Shown here piece after piece: positions 1 through 6,165 of a DNA stretch of 7,511 nucleotides. Position 1 is the stretch's first letter, and every line of letters starts with the position of its first letter. Origin of the DNA: an uncultured Collinsella sp. (GTDB taxonomy: Bacteria; Actinomycetota; Coriobacteriia; Coriobacteriales; Coriobacteriaceae); NCBI GenBank assembly GCA_900554495.1, contig USHR01000093.1, positions 1 through 7,511 of the forward strand, read 5' to 3'. Below the pieces are notes generated by a model that had not been told where the DNA came from, made no database searches, and worked only from the letters and a program-made list of their open reading frames with translations. The translations under genes and the position numbers were made by a program.

Positions 1-49
1 ACGAGATGAGCGCTAGTCTCGTGGGCTCGGAGATGTGTATAAGAGACAG
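1..49 (+). other. Illumina Nextera i7-side adapter (artefact)
   Basis: This is synthetic DNA, not genome. Bases 1-7 match the end of the P7 oligo, 8-15 (GAGCGCTA) sit where the i7 index lies, 16-30 match the Nextera read-2 adapter (GTCTCGTGGGCTCGG), and 31-49 are the 19-base Tn5 mosaic end AGATGTGTATAAGAGACAG. The index matches, from memory, the adapter form of Nextera XT index N723. The first open reading frame starts inside this adapter, so its first 15 residues (MSASLVGSEMCIRDR) are not biological. Confidence 0.98.
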
Positions 50-539
50 GGCCGACCACCTGCAGCTCGATGACGAGCAGGTCACGGACGCCCTCTACTG
101 TGCCGCCGCCATCGGCCTCAACCTCACCACGAGCGCCTGCGTCGCCGGCGCCGAGGGCGGATGCCAGGCCGAGGTGGGAAGCGCCGCTGCCATGGCAGCC
201 GCCGCGCTGGTGCAGATGCTCGGCGGCACGCCCGAGCAGGCGCTCGACGCCAGTTCCATCGCGCTGAGTAACCTGCTGGGCCTCGTTTGTGACCCCGTCG
301 GTGGCCTCGTGGAAGTGCCCTGCCAAAACCGCAACGCCATCGGCGTGGCAGCGGCCTTTAGTTCGGCACAACTCGCCCTCGCAGGAATTAAGAGCCTGGT
401 TCCGTTTGACCAGATGGCACATGTCATGCTCTCAGTGGGCCACGCGTTGCCGGCCACGCTGCGCGAGACGGCAAAGGGCGGCATCGCGCAGGCTCCGGCC
501 GCACTTTCAGCCTGTGCAAAATGCGGTGTGTGCGGATAA
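50..539 (+). CDS. L-serine dehydratase, iron-sulfur type, C-terminal part (5' truncated)
   Basis: This is the catalytic alpha domain of an oxygen-sensitive [4Fe-4S] L-serine ammonia-lyase, which deaminates L-serine to pyruvate and ammonia in the cytosol. About 162 genomic residues remain; residue 16 of the apparent frame onward is real. Recognised motifs are GCQAEVG, VCDPVGG and PCQNRN. Their cysteines (53, 95 and 106, counting from the false adapter ATG) are spaced 42 and 11 residues apart. I recall the same spacing for the three cluster ligands of Legionella L-serine dehydratase (C343, C385, C396). The C-terminus ends in SACAKCGVCG; in the single-chain family a C-terminal cysteine folds back onto the cluster as a substrate-displaceable ligand. 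The missing upstream part would be the rest of the alpha domain and, in a single-chain (about 450-residue) enzyme, the beta domain. Whether this is a single-chain enzyme or a separate alpha subunit (SdaAA) cannot be decided here. A terminator follows 18 bases after the stop. Confidence 0.93.
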
Positions 540-557
540 CGGCTAAGAACAACTCAA

Positions 558-584
558 AGGTGGGACAAATGTCCCACCTCTTTT
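558..584 (+). terminator. Rho-independent terminator after serine dehydratase
   Basis: A perfect 9-bp stem (AGGTGGGAC at 558-566, GTCCCACCT at 571-579) with an AAAT loop is followed by CTTTT (580-584). It lies 18 bases after the dehydratase stop codon and separates that gene from the L,D-transpeptidase promoter. The short A run before the stem (556-558) could give some activity on the opposite strand, but there is no gene on that side to serve. Confidence 0.9.
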
Positions 585-625
585 GAATGCCACCGTTTCC
601 GTACCACAAACAGCAGGGCAATCGC

Positions 626-631
626 TATAAT
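626..631 (+). promoter_or_regulatory. Probable -10 box for the L,D-transpeptidase gene
   Basis: A perfect TATAAT lies 57 bases before the chosen start codon and 41 bases past the upstream terminator. No good -35 element is visible: the hexamer at 17-bp spacing (603-608) is ACCACA, and the closest T-rich match, TTTCCG at 597-602, is too far away at 23 bp. The promoter may therefore need an activator, or rely on other contacts. Position and consensus match are observed; function is inferred. Confidence 0.55.
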
Positions 632-672
632 GCAAGCCCAGTAAAAACACGATGAGCCGCAAGGCGAAATTC

Positions 673-678
673 GAAGGA
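673..678 (+). promoter_or_regulatory. Ribosome binding site that selects the second ATG
   Basis: GAAGGA lies 1 base before the first ATG (680), which is too close for initiation, but 10 bases before the in-frame ATG at 689. The start at 689 is therefore preferred, removing three residues (MHT) from the longest frame. Confidence 0.7.
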
Positions 679-688
679 TATGCATACG

Positions 689-2422
689 ATGTCGCAAAAC
701 GATCGAACTCAACTGATTCCCGATCCGCAGCAGCCGAGCAAGCACACCGGCGGCGTTCAGTCGCCGCGTCCTATCGCGCCGAGCCACGGTCAGCAGCGTA
801 GTGCAGCAAACGCTTCCCAACGCCCGAACCAACAGCGACAGCAGCGTCAACAACGTCATCAGCGCCAGGCAAACGGCAATGCGCCCAAGCAGCCCCCCAC
901 GCACGCTCGAGGCGATCGCGGTCCCGCACGCAAGTCCGCTGGCAACAATAAGTCGGGCAAAAAGACGACGCTCTTTGTCGTCCTGGGTCTCATCGTCATT
1001 GTCTATATCGTAGGCATCGTTGCGTTTTCGCAGCTAGCCTACCCCAACACCACCATCGCCGGCGTCGACGTCTCATTCTCCAACGCTTCGTCTGCCGCCA
1101 CCAAGGTCAACTCGGCATGGAAGCACTATAAGCTCACCGTGACAGGCGATGACTTTAGCTGGACCTTTCAGCCCGAGTCCGATGAACCCATCGTCGACGG
1201 AGAGGCTGCCGCAAAAGAGATCATCAGCCACAACGAAGCCTTTATCTGGCCGGTCCGTCTCGTAGAGTCTTTTAGTGGCAAGACCAAAACAACCGCTGCC
1301 TCCAACGAAGTCGATCTTGATCAAGACGTCGACCTGTCCATGCTTTCCGACGCCTTCAACCAAAAACAGTTTGAGGAGGATCTGGGCAGCGCCATCGACG
1401 AGTTCAACGAGGGCCGTTCTGGAACGTTCGAGGCCAATAGTTCCTATGACGAGCAGGCCGGCAAGTTTACCGTCGAGAAGGCGCGCTCCAACGAAAAACT
1501 CAACCGCGAGCATGTCATTAAGTATGCCGAGCTCGAGCTTTCATCGCTGGCCGAGACCGTAGATCTTTCCAAGCTCGGCAACGATGCCTATGAGCCGCTC
1601 AACGGAACGCTGACCGATGATCAGATTCAGGCCGCATGCGATGCCGCCAACAACTTCCTGGGCGTCAACGTGACCCTCAAGCTCAACGGCGAGGATGCCG
1701 GCAAGGTTGATGGCGCTTCCGTGCTGCAGTGGATCAGCTTTGCCGATCCGGCCAACCCCACGCTCGATACGTCACAGATCAGCAGCTGGGCAGCCGAGCT
1801 CGCCAACAGCTTTAATACCGTGGGCTCCACTCGCTGGTGGACGCGCGCCGATGGCAAGCAGTGCGCCGTCGAAGGCGGTGACTTTGGTTGGTCTATCGAT
1901 AGCAGCTCGCTCGCCAAGCAGGTCGAGGACGCCATTAACAACAAGCAGACCGGCGAAATCGAGATCAAGTACTCCCAGAAAGCCGACACCTTTACCGCAA
2001 AGGGTGAACCCGACTGGAAGGCATATATCGATGTCGACCTGTCCGAGCAGCACGCGCGCTACTACGACGAGAGCGGCAATATCGTGTGGGAGGCCAACTT
2101 TATTTCCGGCAAACCGGGCGAAGACGCCACCCCCGAGGGCGTGTGGCAGATCAACAGCAACGACGGCGGCAGCACCCTAATCGGAGCCAAGGACCCCGAG
2201 ACCGGTAAGCCCAAATACGAGAGCCCGGTAAGCTATTGGATGCCGTTTGAGGGCAACATGATCGGCTTCCACGATGCCACCTGGCAAAACGACAAGAGCT
2301 TCGATAACGCCGAGTCGTACAAGTGGTGCGGCAGCCACGGTTGCATCAACCTGCGCCTGGCAGACGCCAAGGCACTTCACGACTGCATCAAAGTCGGCCT
2401 GTGCGTGGTTGTCCACTCGTAG
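689..2422 (+). CDS. Membrane-anchored L,D-transpeptidase (YkuD domain, PG_binding_4 stalk)
   Basis: This enzyme forms or remodels peptidoglycan cross-links outside the membrane, joining tetrapeptide stems through an active-site cysteine. The protein has 577 residues from the start at 689. Residues 1-92 are a cytosolic, disordered tail rich in Pro, Gln, Asn and Arg, with a QQRQQRQQR run near 47-56. One membrane segment follows at about 93-115 (LFVVLGLIVIVYIVGIVAF), so topology is N-in/C-out. The extracellular part begins with a NTTIAGVDVS motif, typical of the VanW/PG_binding_4 stalk group. A second stalk signature (FGWSIDSSSLAKQVEDAI) precedes the YkuD domain at about 446-577. Catalytic residues are visible: His528 in IGFHD and the SHGCINLR motif at 549-556 with Cys552 as nucleophile, 24 residues apart. 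Nothing key is missing. It has its own promoter and lies upstream of the exporter operon, so joint function is only a guess. Which cross-link it makes (3-3 or lipoprotein anchoring) cannot be told. Confidence 0.93.
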   Translation: MSQNDRTQLIPDPQQPSKHTGGVQSPRPIAPSHGQQRSAANASQRPNQQRQQRQQRHQRQANGNAPKQPPTHARGDRGPARKSAGNNKSGKKTTLFVVLGLIVIVYIVGIVAFSQLAYPNTTIAGVDVSFSNASSAATKVNSAWKHYKLTVTGDDFSWTFQPESDEPIVDGEAAAKEIISHNEAFIWPVRLVESFSGKTKTTAASNEVDLDQDVDLSMLSDAFNQKQFEEDLGSAIDEFNEGRSGTFEANSSYDEQAGKFTVEKARSNEKLNREHVIKYAELELSSLAETVDLSKLGNDAYEPLNGTLTDDQIQAACDAANNFLGVNVTLKLNGEDAGKVDGASVLQWISFADPANPTLDTSQISSWAAELANSFNTVGSTRWWTRADGKQCAVEGGDFGWSIDSSSLAKQVEDAINNKQTGEIEIKYSQKADTFTAKGEPDWKAYIDVDLSEQHARYYDESGNIVWEANFISGKPGEDATPEGVWQINSNDGGSTLIGAKDPETGKPKYESPVSYWMPFEGNMIGFHDATWQNDKSFDNAESYKWCGSHGCINLRLADAKALHDCIKVGLCVVVHS

Positions 2423-2490
2423 TGCAACGCGCGCATTCCTACAACGTGGAGCTGCTGCGACCAATCTAACAGTTCCGAAAGAAACCGTTC

Positions 2491-2520
2491 TATGCGCCCG
2501 TCCCAACCGGTGGGCGCATA
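2491..2520. repeat. 9-bp inverted repeat overlapping the exporter promoter
   Basis: TATGCGCCC (2491-2499) and GGGCGCATA (2512-2520) are perfect inverted arms with a 12-base loop. The right arm overlaps the first two bases of a TATAAT box at 2519-2524. No T-run follows on the + strand, so a standard terminator is unlikely. It could be an operator for a dimeric regulator, or a hairpin ending the L,D-transpeptidase transcript. The symmetry is observed; the role is inferred. Confidence 0.6.
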
Positions 2521-2524
2521 TAAT
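2519..2524 (+). promoter_or_regulatory. Probable -10 box for the exporter operon
   Basis: A perfect TATAAT lies 30 bases before the adaptor start codon, which would give a leader of about 20-25 bases. The hexamer at 17-bp spacing (2496-2501, GCCCGT) does not resemble a -35 box and lies inside the inverted repeat. Regulation through that repeat is plausible but unproven. Confidence 0.5.
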
Positions 2525-2543
2525 TATCGAGGTTCTTTCTATA

Positions 2544-2549
2544 AAGGAG
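2544..2549 (+). promoter_or_regulatory. Ribosome binding site that sets the adaptor start
   Basis: AAGGAG, part of AAAGGAGA, sits 5 bases before ATG 2555. An upstream in-frame ATG at 2492 lies inside the inverted repeat and ahead of the -10 box, so it is rejected as a start. Confidence 0.85.
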
Positions 2550-2554
2550 ACGCT

Positions 2555-3991
2555 ATGCCGAATGTCCCCACGATCACCCCGGGCCCAGATGATACCGAGC
2601 ACACGCCCGAAGGTGCCACCGAAACGATTCCTCTGATTACAAACGTACATGCCGACAAGCAGAGCGGACGAACGAACGATACGGCCGAGATTTCCGATGA
2701 AGAAGCGTATGCCAAGCTCAAGGCAAAACGTGCCGAACGTCGACGCAAAAAGCTGATTCGACGCGGTATTGCCGCCGGCGTCGTGGGTGCCATCGCGCTC
2801 ATTGCCATTGTCGCAACCCTTGTTATCAATGCACAGCCACAGGGCGCTAGCGGTCCCGTGACCGACATGGTGACCGAGGGCACGTTTACCACAACGGTCG
2901 AGGCGAAAGGCCAGCTCAAACCCATTTCGTCCTCAGTGGTCTCCCCCTCTGTCGACGGTACGGTCGATTCGATCAACGTGCAGGCAGGCCAATCCGTCAA
3001 CGAGGGCGACGTGCTTATGACCATTAAAAACGATGAGCTCGATCGCAACGTTGCCGAGGCGCAGCGTGCAGTTGCAGCCGCTCAAGAAGACCTCGCCAAC
3101 GCACAGAAAGCCGCAGCTGCCGCGCAGACCACCCCAACGACGGACGTCGATGGAACTTCCGCAGCGGCTGGCGTCTCCGACGCATCAGCGGACACGAACG
3201 CCGTATCGGCCGCGCAGCGCAGCCTCGCATCGGCCCAGGCAAACCTCGATCAGGCGAACGCCAAGGCAGCCAGCCGTACGGTCACGGCCCCGAGCTCGGG
3301 AAGCATCGTGGAGCTCAACGCCAAGGTGGGCGCCACGGTAACAGGCGGCATGATCATGGGCGAAAGCGACACGAGCGGCGGCAAGCAGTGCATGCAGATC
3401 GCCGACCTGTCCAAAATGAAGGTGACCGTACAGGTGGGCGAAAAGGACATCGCCAAGATCGCCGTTGGGCAGAGCGCCAACGTCACATATCCCGCGTTTC
3501 CCGATATCGTGAGCCAGGGCACCGTCACGGCTATCGCGTCGGTGGCAAACTCCGACGCCGCCAACGGTGGCGGCGGCAGCGTAACCTTTAACGTCGATAT
3601 TCTCATCGAGGCGCCCGACGCGCGCCTGAAGCCGGGCATGACGGCCGAGGTATCGGTGGTGACCAAGCAGCTCGACGACGTGGTGATGGTGCCGACGATG
3701 GCGCTCATGACCGAAGACGGCGAACACTATTACGTCAACGTTGCAACCGATGACGAGGGCAAGCAAACCCGCCGCGTCAAGGTGACCGTCTTGACGCAAA
3801 ACGATAACGAAGCCGTAGTCGGCAAGACACAGGTCAAGCGCGACGACCAGGGCAACGAGATCAACCCCAACGTGCCGGTTACTAAGCTACGCGATGGTGA
3901 CACCCTCGTCATGGACACCGGAGCGGACGCAACGGCTGACGGCGGCTACAGCACGGATCCGGGCAGTATGTCTGCCGATGAGGGTATGTAA
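2555..3991 (+). CDS. Efflux adaptor (membrane-fusion protein), HlyD/MacA/YknX type
   Basis: This is the extracytoplasmic adaptor of a MacB-type ABC exporter. It is 478 residues from the ATG at 2555. Residues 1-68 are cytosolic and end in a basic stretch (KAKRAERRRKKLIRR, 56-70). A single membrane anchor follows at about 71-92, and there is no lipobox. The first half of the lipoyl domain is at about 135-157 (GTVDSINVQAGQSVNEGD), an Ala/Gln-rich alpha-helical hairpin covers about 163-237, and the second lipoyl half is at about 242-265 (TVTAPSSGSIVELNAKVG). Beta-barrel and membrane-proximal domains follow at about 287-455 (LKPGMTAEVSV, VVMVPTMAL). The hairpin is interrupted around 190-215 by a Thr/Ser/Asp/Ala-rich segment, and the C-terminus is Gly/Asp/Ser-rich and probably disordered. 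The TAA stop shares one base with the ATG of the ATPase gene, suggesting translational coupling. In monoderm bacteria such adaptors (Bacillus YknX) work without a TolC-type channel. The substrate is unknown. Confidence 0.92.
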   Translation: MPNVPTITPGPDDTEHTPEGATETIPLITNVHADKQSGRTNDTAEISDEEAYAKLKAKRAERRRKKLIRRGIAAGVVGAIALIAIVATLVINAQPQGASGPVTDMVTEGTFTTTVEAKGQLKPISSSVVSPSVDGTVDSINVQAGQSVNEGDVLMTIKNDELDRNVAEAQRAVAAAQEDLANAQKAAAAAQTTPTTDVDGTSAAAGVSDASADTNAVSAAQRSLASAQANLDQANAKAASRTVTAPSSGSIVELNAKVGATVTGGMIMGESDTSGGKQCMQIADLSKMKVTVQVGEKDIAKIAVGQSANVTYPAFPDIVSQGTVTAIASVANSDAANGGGGSVTFNVDILIEAPDARLKPGMTAEVSVVTKQLDDVVMVPTMALMTEDGEHYYVNVATDDEGKQTRRVKVTVLTQNDNEAVVGKTQVKRDDQGNEINPNVPVTKLRDGDTLVMDTGADATADGGYSTDPGSMSADEGM

Positions 3992-4764
3992 TGCGTCCCG
4001 TTATCGATATCCGCAACGTGCACCGCATCTTTGAGAGCGAGGCAGGTTGCGCCCACATCCTGCACAACGTGAGCCTGGCGGTAAATCCCGGCGAATTCGT
4101 CGCTATCACTGGCCCCTCGGGCTCAGGCAAATCAACGCTCATGAACATCCTGGGCTGCCTGGATAAGCCGACGGCGGGCGACTATTACCTGCAAGGGTTC
4201 AACGTGGCTGAGCTCGATGTTGACGAGCTCACCGAAGTTCGCGCCCTGAGCATTGGCTTTGTCTTTCAGAGCTTCAACCTGCTGCCGCGCCTGTCAGTTA
4301 TCGAAAACGTCATGCTGCCGCTGGCCTACACCAATGTGCCCCGTAGCCAGCGCGAAATGCGCGCCGTGCACGCGCTGCAGGCCGTCACGCTACCGGTCGA
4401 CCACTGGGACCACCGCATATCCGAGCTCTCGGGCGGCCAGATGCAGCGTGTCGCCATCGCGCGCGCCCTTGTCAATGACCCGCCCATCATCCTGGCCGAT
4501 GAGCCGACGGGAAACCTGGACTCCGCCACTGGAGCGCTTGTGATGGAGACCTTCCATAAGCTCCAGAAGCGCGGCAAAACCATCGTTCTTATCACACACG
4601 ACCCCGGCATCGCCGCCGAGGCCGACCGTGCCGTGACCATCCGCGACGGTCGCATTCACGACGGCGCGTATATTCCACATGCACCGCGGACCCTGCGGGG
4701 CGCCGTAGATAGCCTGCCCATGATTTCCGCCTCCGCCAACCCGCCGAAAGGAGAGATGGCATGA
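3991..4764 (+). CDS. ABC exporter ATP-binding subunit, MacB/LolD/YknY type
   Basis: This cytosolic ATPase would power the MacB-type exporter. All nucleotide-binding motifs are intact in the 257-residue protein: Walker A GPSGSGKST (41-49), Q-loop Gln93 in FVFQSFNLLPRL, signature LSGGQ (146-150), Walker B IILADE (166-171) followed by PTGNLDS as D-loop, and switch His203 in ITHD. These motif variants are typical of the MacB/LolD/FtsE family. About 27-30 residues beyond the usual end of the domain (after RDGRIHDG) form a tail of unknown role. It starts on the last base of the adaptor stop codon, and its TGA overlaps the permease ATG as ATGA. The AAAGGAG site for the permease lies inside its 3' end at 4747-4753. 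The closest named system is YknXYZ of Bacillus; a drug, peptide or lipid substrate cannot be chosen from sequence. Confidence 0.95.
   Translation: MRPVIDIRNVHRIFESEAGCAHILHNVSLAVNPGEFVAITGPSGSGKSTLMNILGCLDKPTAGDYYLQGFNVAELDVDELTEVRALSIGFVFQSFNLLPRLSVIENVMLPLAYTNVPRSQREMRAVHALQAVTLPVDHWDHRISELSGGQMQRVAIARALVNDPPIILADEPTGNLDSATGALVMETFHKLQKRGKTIVLITHDPGIAAEADRAVTIRDGRIHDGAYIPHAPRTLRGAVDSLPMISASANPPKGEMA
4747..4753 (+). promoter_or_regulatory. Ribosome binding site inside the ATPase gene, for the permease
   Basis: AAAGGAG lies 7 bases before the ATG at 4761 and within the last codons of the ATPase gene. Together with the ATGA overlap it supports initiation at 4761 and coupled translation. Confidence 0.85.
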
Positions 4765-5975
4765 GCGCCCGCGATCTCATCCAGGAAGCCCTTCACTCGC
4801 TCGAGGCCAACAAGGGGCGCAGCCTGCTCACCATCCTGGGCATTGTCATCGGCATCGCCTCGGTTATCGCCATGACTTCGCTCATCGGCGGCATCCAAAA
4901 CAGCCTGGTCAACAGTCTGGGCCTCAATGCGGCACGCATGGTGCAAATCTATTCGTCGCAAGAACTCACCGAGTCGGACATCGAGAAGCTTCAAAAACTG
5001 GTGCCGCAGATAGAGCAGATCGGCATTGTCGACAGCGCGTATACCGAGTACAAGACCGGCGATAAAAGCTATACCGTCATGGCACAGGGTGTCGATAGCA
5101 ACATGCTCGACGCCGTGGGGGCCAGCAAGCTCGTTGCGGGGCGCACCTATTCCCAGGCCGAGTCCCAATCAGGCTCGCGCGTGGCGCTCATCAGCCGCGG
5201 CGGCGCCGATCAGCTTTATGGCAACGAACAGGATGCGCTGGGAAAAACCATCAAGGTGTCCAACGGCGAGGTGCAGATTGTAGGCGTGATTGATGGTGGC
5301 AGCGACTCCATGGGCTCGCTCACGCTGTATATGCCACGCGAAACCATCGCCGGGCTGTTTGGCGACGAGAATCCTTCATTCCCCAGCGTGACGGCACTTG
5401 CCGCCGAGGGCACGGACATGGATGAGCTTTGTAAGACCATCGAGTCCAAGGTTCGCGCGATGAAGGGCATCGAGGAGGAGGATGAGTACGACAGTGTATC
5501 GGCGACATCCATGAAAAGCGCCATCGATGCACTCAACTCCTTTATGGGCGCGTTCTCGCTCATCATGGGTGCTGTCGCCAGCATCTCGCTGCTTGTCGGC
5601 GGTATCGGCATTATGAATATGATGCTTACCAACGTAACGGAGCGCATTCGCGAGATCGGCATCCGCCGCGCTCTGGGCGCCAGTCGTCGCGATATCACCG
5701 CGCAGTTTTTGGCCGAGTCTTCGGCGCTGTGCGTCACCGGTGGCCTACTGGGTGTCCTGATAGGCTATCTGCTGGCATGGGGACTCACGTTCTTTGCCGC
5801 AAGCTCGGGCATCATGAGCGAGTTTGGAGCTACCGGGACGATCACGCCAAGCTTCTCCATTACGACAGTGTTGATCGCGTTTGCCGTATCGGTCGGCATC
5901 GGTGTAATCTTTGGCTTCTACCCCGCTCGCCGCGCAGCAAAGCTCGACCCGGTGGAGTGCCTACGCTACCAGTAA
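4761..5975 (+). CDS. ABC exporter permease, MacB/FtsX/YknZ type
   Basis: This is the membrane subunit of the exporter, 404 residues with the standard MacB layout. TM1 is at about 21-43 (SLLTILGIVIGIASVIAM). A large extracytoplasmic MacB_PCD domain covers about 45-255. The C-terminal FtsX domain has TM2 at about 262-287, TM3 at about 322-347 and TM4 at about 367-389. The conserved cytosolic loop NVTERIREIGIRRALGA (291-307), which couples to the ATPase, is intact, as is the closing PARRAAKLDPVECLRYQ, typical of the family's end. Unlike MacB of Gram-negatives, the ATPase is a separate protein. MacB-family permeases are thought to act by mechanotransmission on substrates outside the membrane, handed to the adaptor. 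It is the last gene of the three-gene operon; a 65-base hairpin starts 14 bases after its stop. Confidence 0.94.
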   Translation: MSARDLIQEALHSLEANKGRSLLTILGIVIGIASVIAMTSLIGGIQNSLVNSLGLNAARMVQIYSSQELTESDIEKLQKLVPQIEQIGIVDSAYTEYKTGDKSYTVMAQGVDSNMLDAVGASKLVAGRTYSQAESQSGSRVALISRGGADQLYGNEQDALGKTIKVSNGEVQIVGVIDGGSDSMGSLTLYMPRETIAGLFGDENPSFPSVTALAAEGTDMDELCKTIESKVRAMKGIEEEDEYDSVSATSMKSAIDALNSFMGAFSLIMGAVASISLLVGGIGIMNMMLTNVTERIREIGIRRALGASRRDITAQFLAESSALCVTGGLLGVLIGYLLAWGLTFFAASSGIMSEFGATGTITPSFSITTVLIAFAVSVGIGVIFGFYPARRAAKLDPVECLRYQ

Positions 5976-5989
5976 GCCACCACCAACAA

Positions 5990-6054
5990 GTTGCGGTGAA
6001 TTAGGGACTGAATATGCTATCCAGCAGCAAAAACAGACACTATTTCACCGCAAC
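5990..6054. repeat. 65-base imperfect hairpin (long inverted repeat)
   Basis: Two 29-base arms (5990-6018 and 6026-6054) surround a 7-base loop (6019-6025). By hand alignment they match at 23 of 29 positions. The outer 11 bp are perfect (GTTGCGGTGAA / TTCACCGCAAC), and 14 of the outer 15 pair. The element is AT-richer than its surroundings and lies directly after the exporter operon. No T-run follows on the + strand, so it is not a standard terminator. It has the form of a small dispersed palindromic repeat (REP/MITE-like), or it could be a transcript-end stabiliser. Copy number cannot be seen from this window. Confidence 0.8.
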
Positions 6055-6065
6055 TCATTGAAGGG

Positions 6066-6152
6066 CTGTTTGCGCCAGTTCCGGGCGTCGTCCTCGAGCT
6101 ATTGGTGGATGACGGGCTTGTACGGGTCGAGCTTGCTCGGGGCGCTCCTCCT
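6066..6152 (-). pseudogene. IS21-family IstA transposase fragment with in-frame stop
   Basis: Read on the minus strand, this frame gives RRSAPSKLDPYKPVIHQ, then a TAG stop (6101-6099), then LEDDARNWRKQ. I recognise this as the segment following the N-terminal helix-turn-helix of IS21-type IstA, which usually reads SKLDPYKP..WL.(E)D....RKQ. The TAG stands where the family usually has Trp, so a TGG-to-TAG change is likely. Similarity stops after RKQ, close to the 65-base hairpin, and another stop lies just upstream (minus strand) in this frame near 6172. Only about 29 codons remain, with no istB and no visible ends, so it cannot be active. The family assignment is from memory of the motif on a short piece. 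The alternative is chance coding-like sequence. Confidence 0.5.
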
Positions 6153-6165
6153 CGCGGGCGGGAGG

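Noticed and set aside
31..49. 19-base Tn5 mosaic end, repeated inverted at 7463-7481, suggesting a transposon with terminal inverted repeats
   Set aside because: Both copies are flanked by Nextera primer and index sequence, so they are library adapters and not a mobile element.
2492..2554. Upstream in-frame start extending the adaptor by 21 residues
   Set aside because: That ATG is inside the inverted repeat and ahead of the -10 box, with no ribosome site; AAGGAG fits the ATG at 2555.
3185..3799. 204-codon minus-strand open frame opposite the adaptor gene
   Set aside because: The adaptor on the + strand has clear domains, a ribosome site and operon overlaps; the opposite frame has none of these.
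5990..6054. Hairpin as the intrinsic terminator of the exporter operon
   Set aside because: No T-run follows the right arm (next bases TCATTGAAG), and the stem is long and imperfect. A dispersed repeat fits better, although an effect on transcript ends is not excluded.
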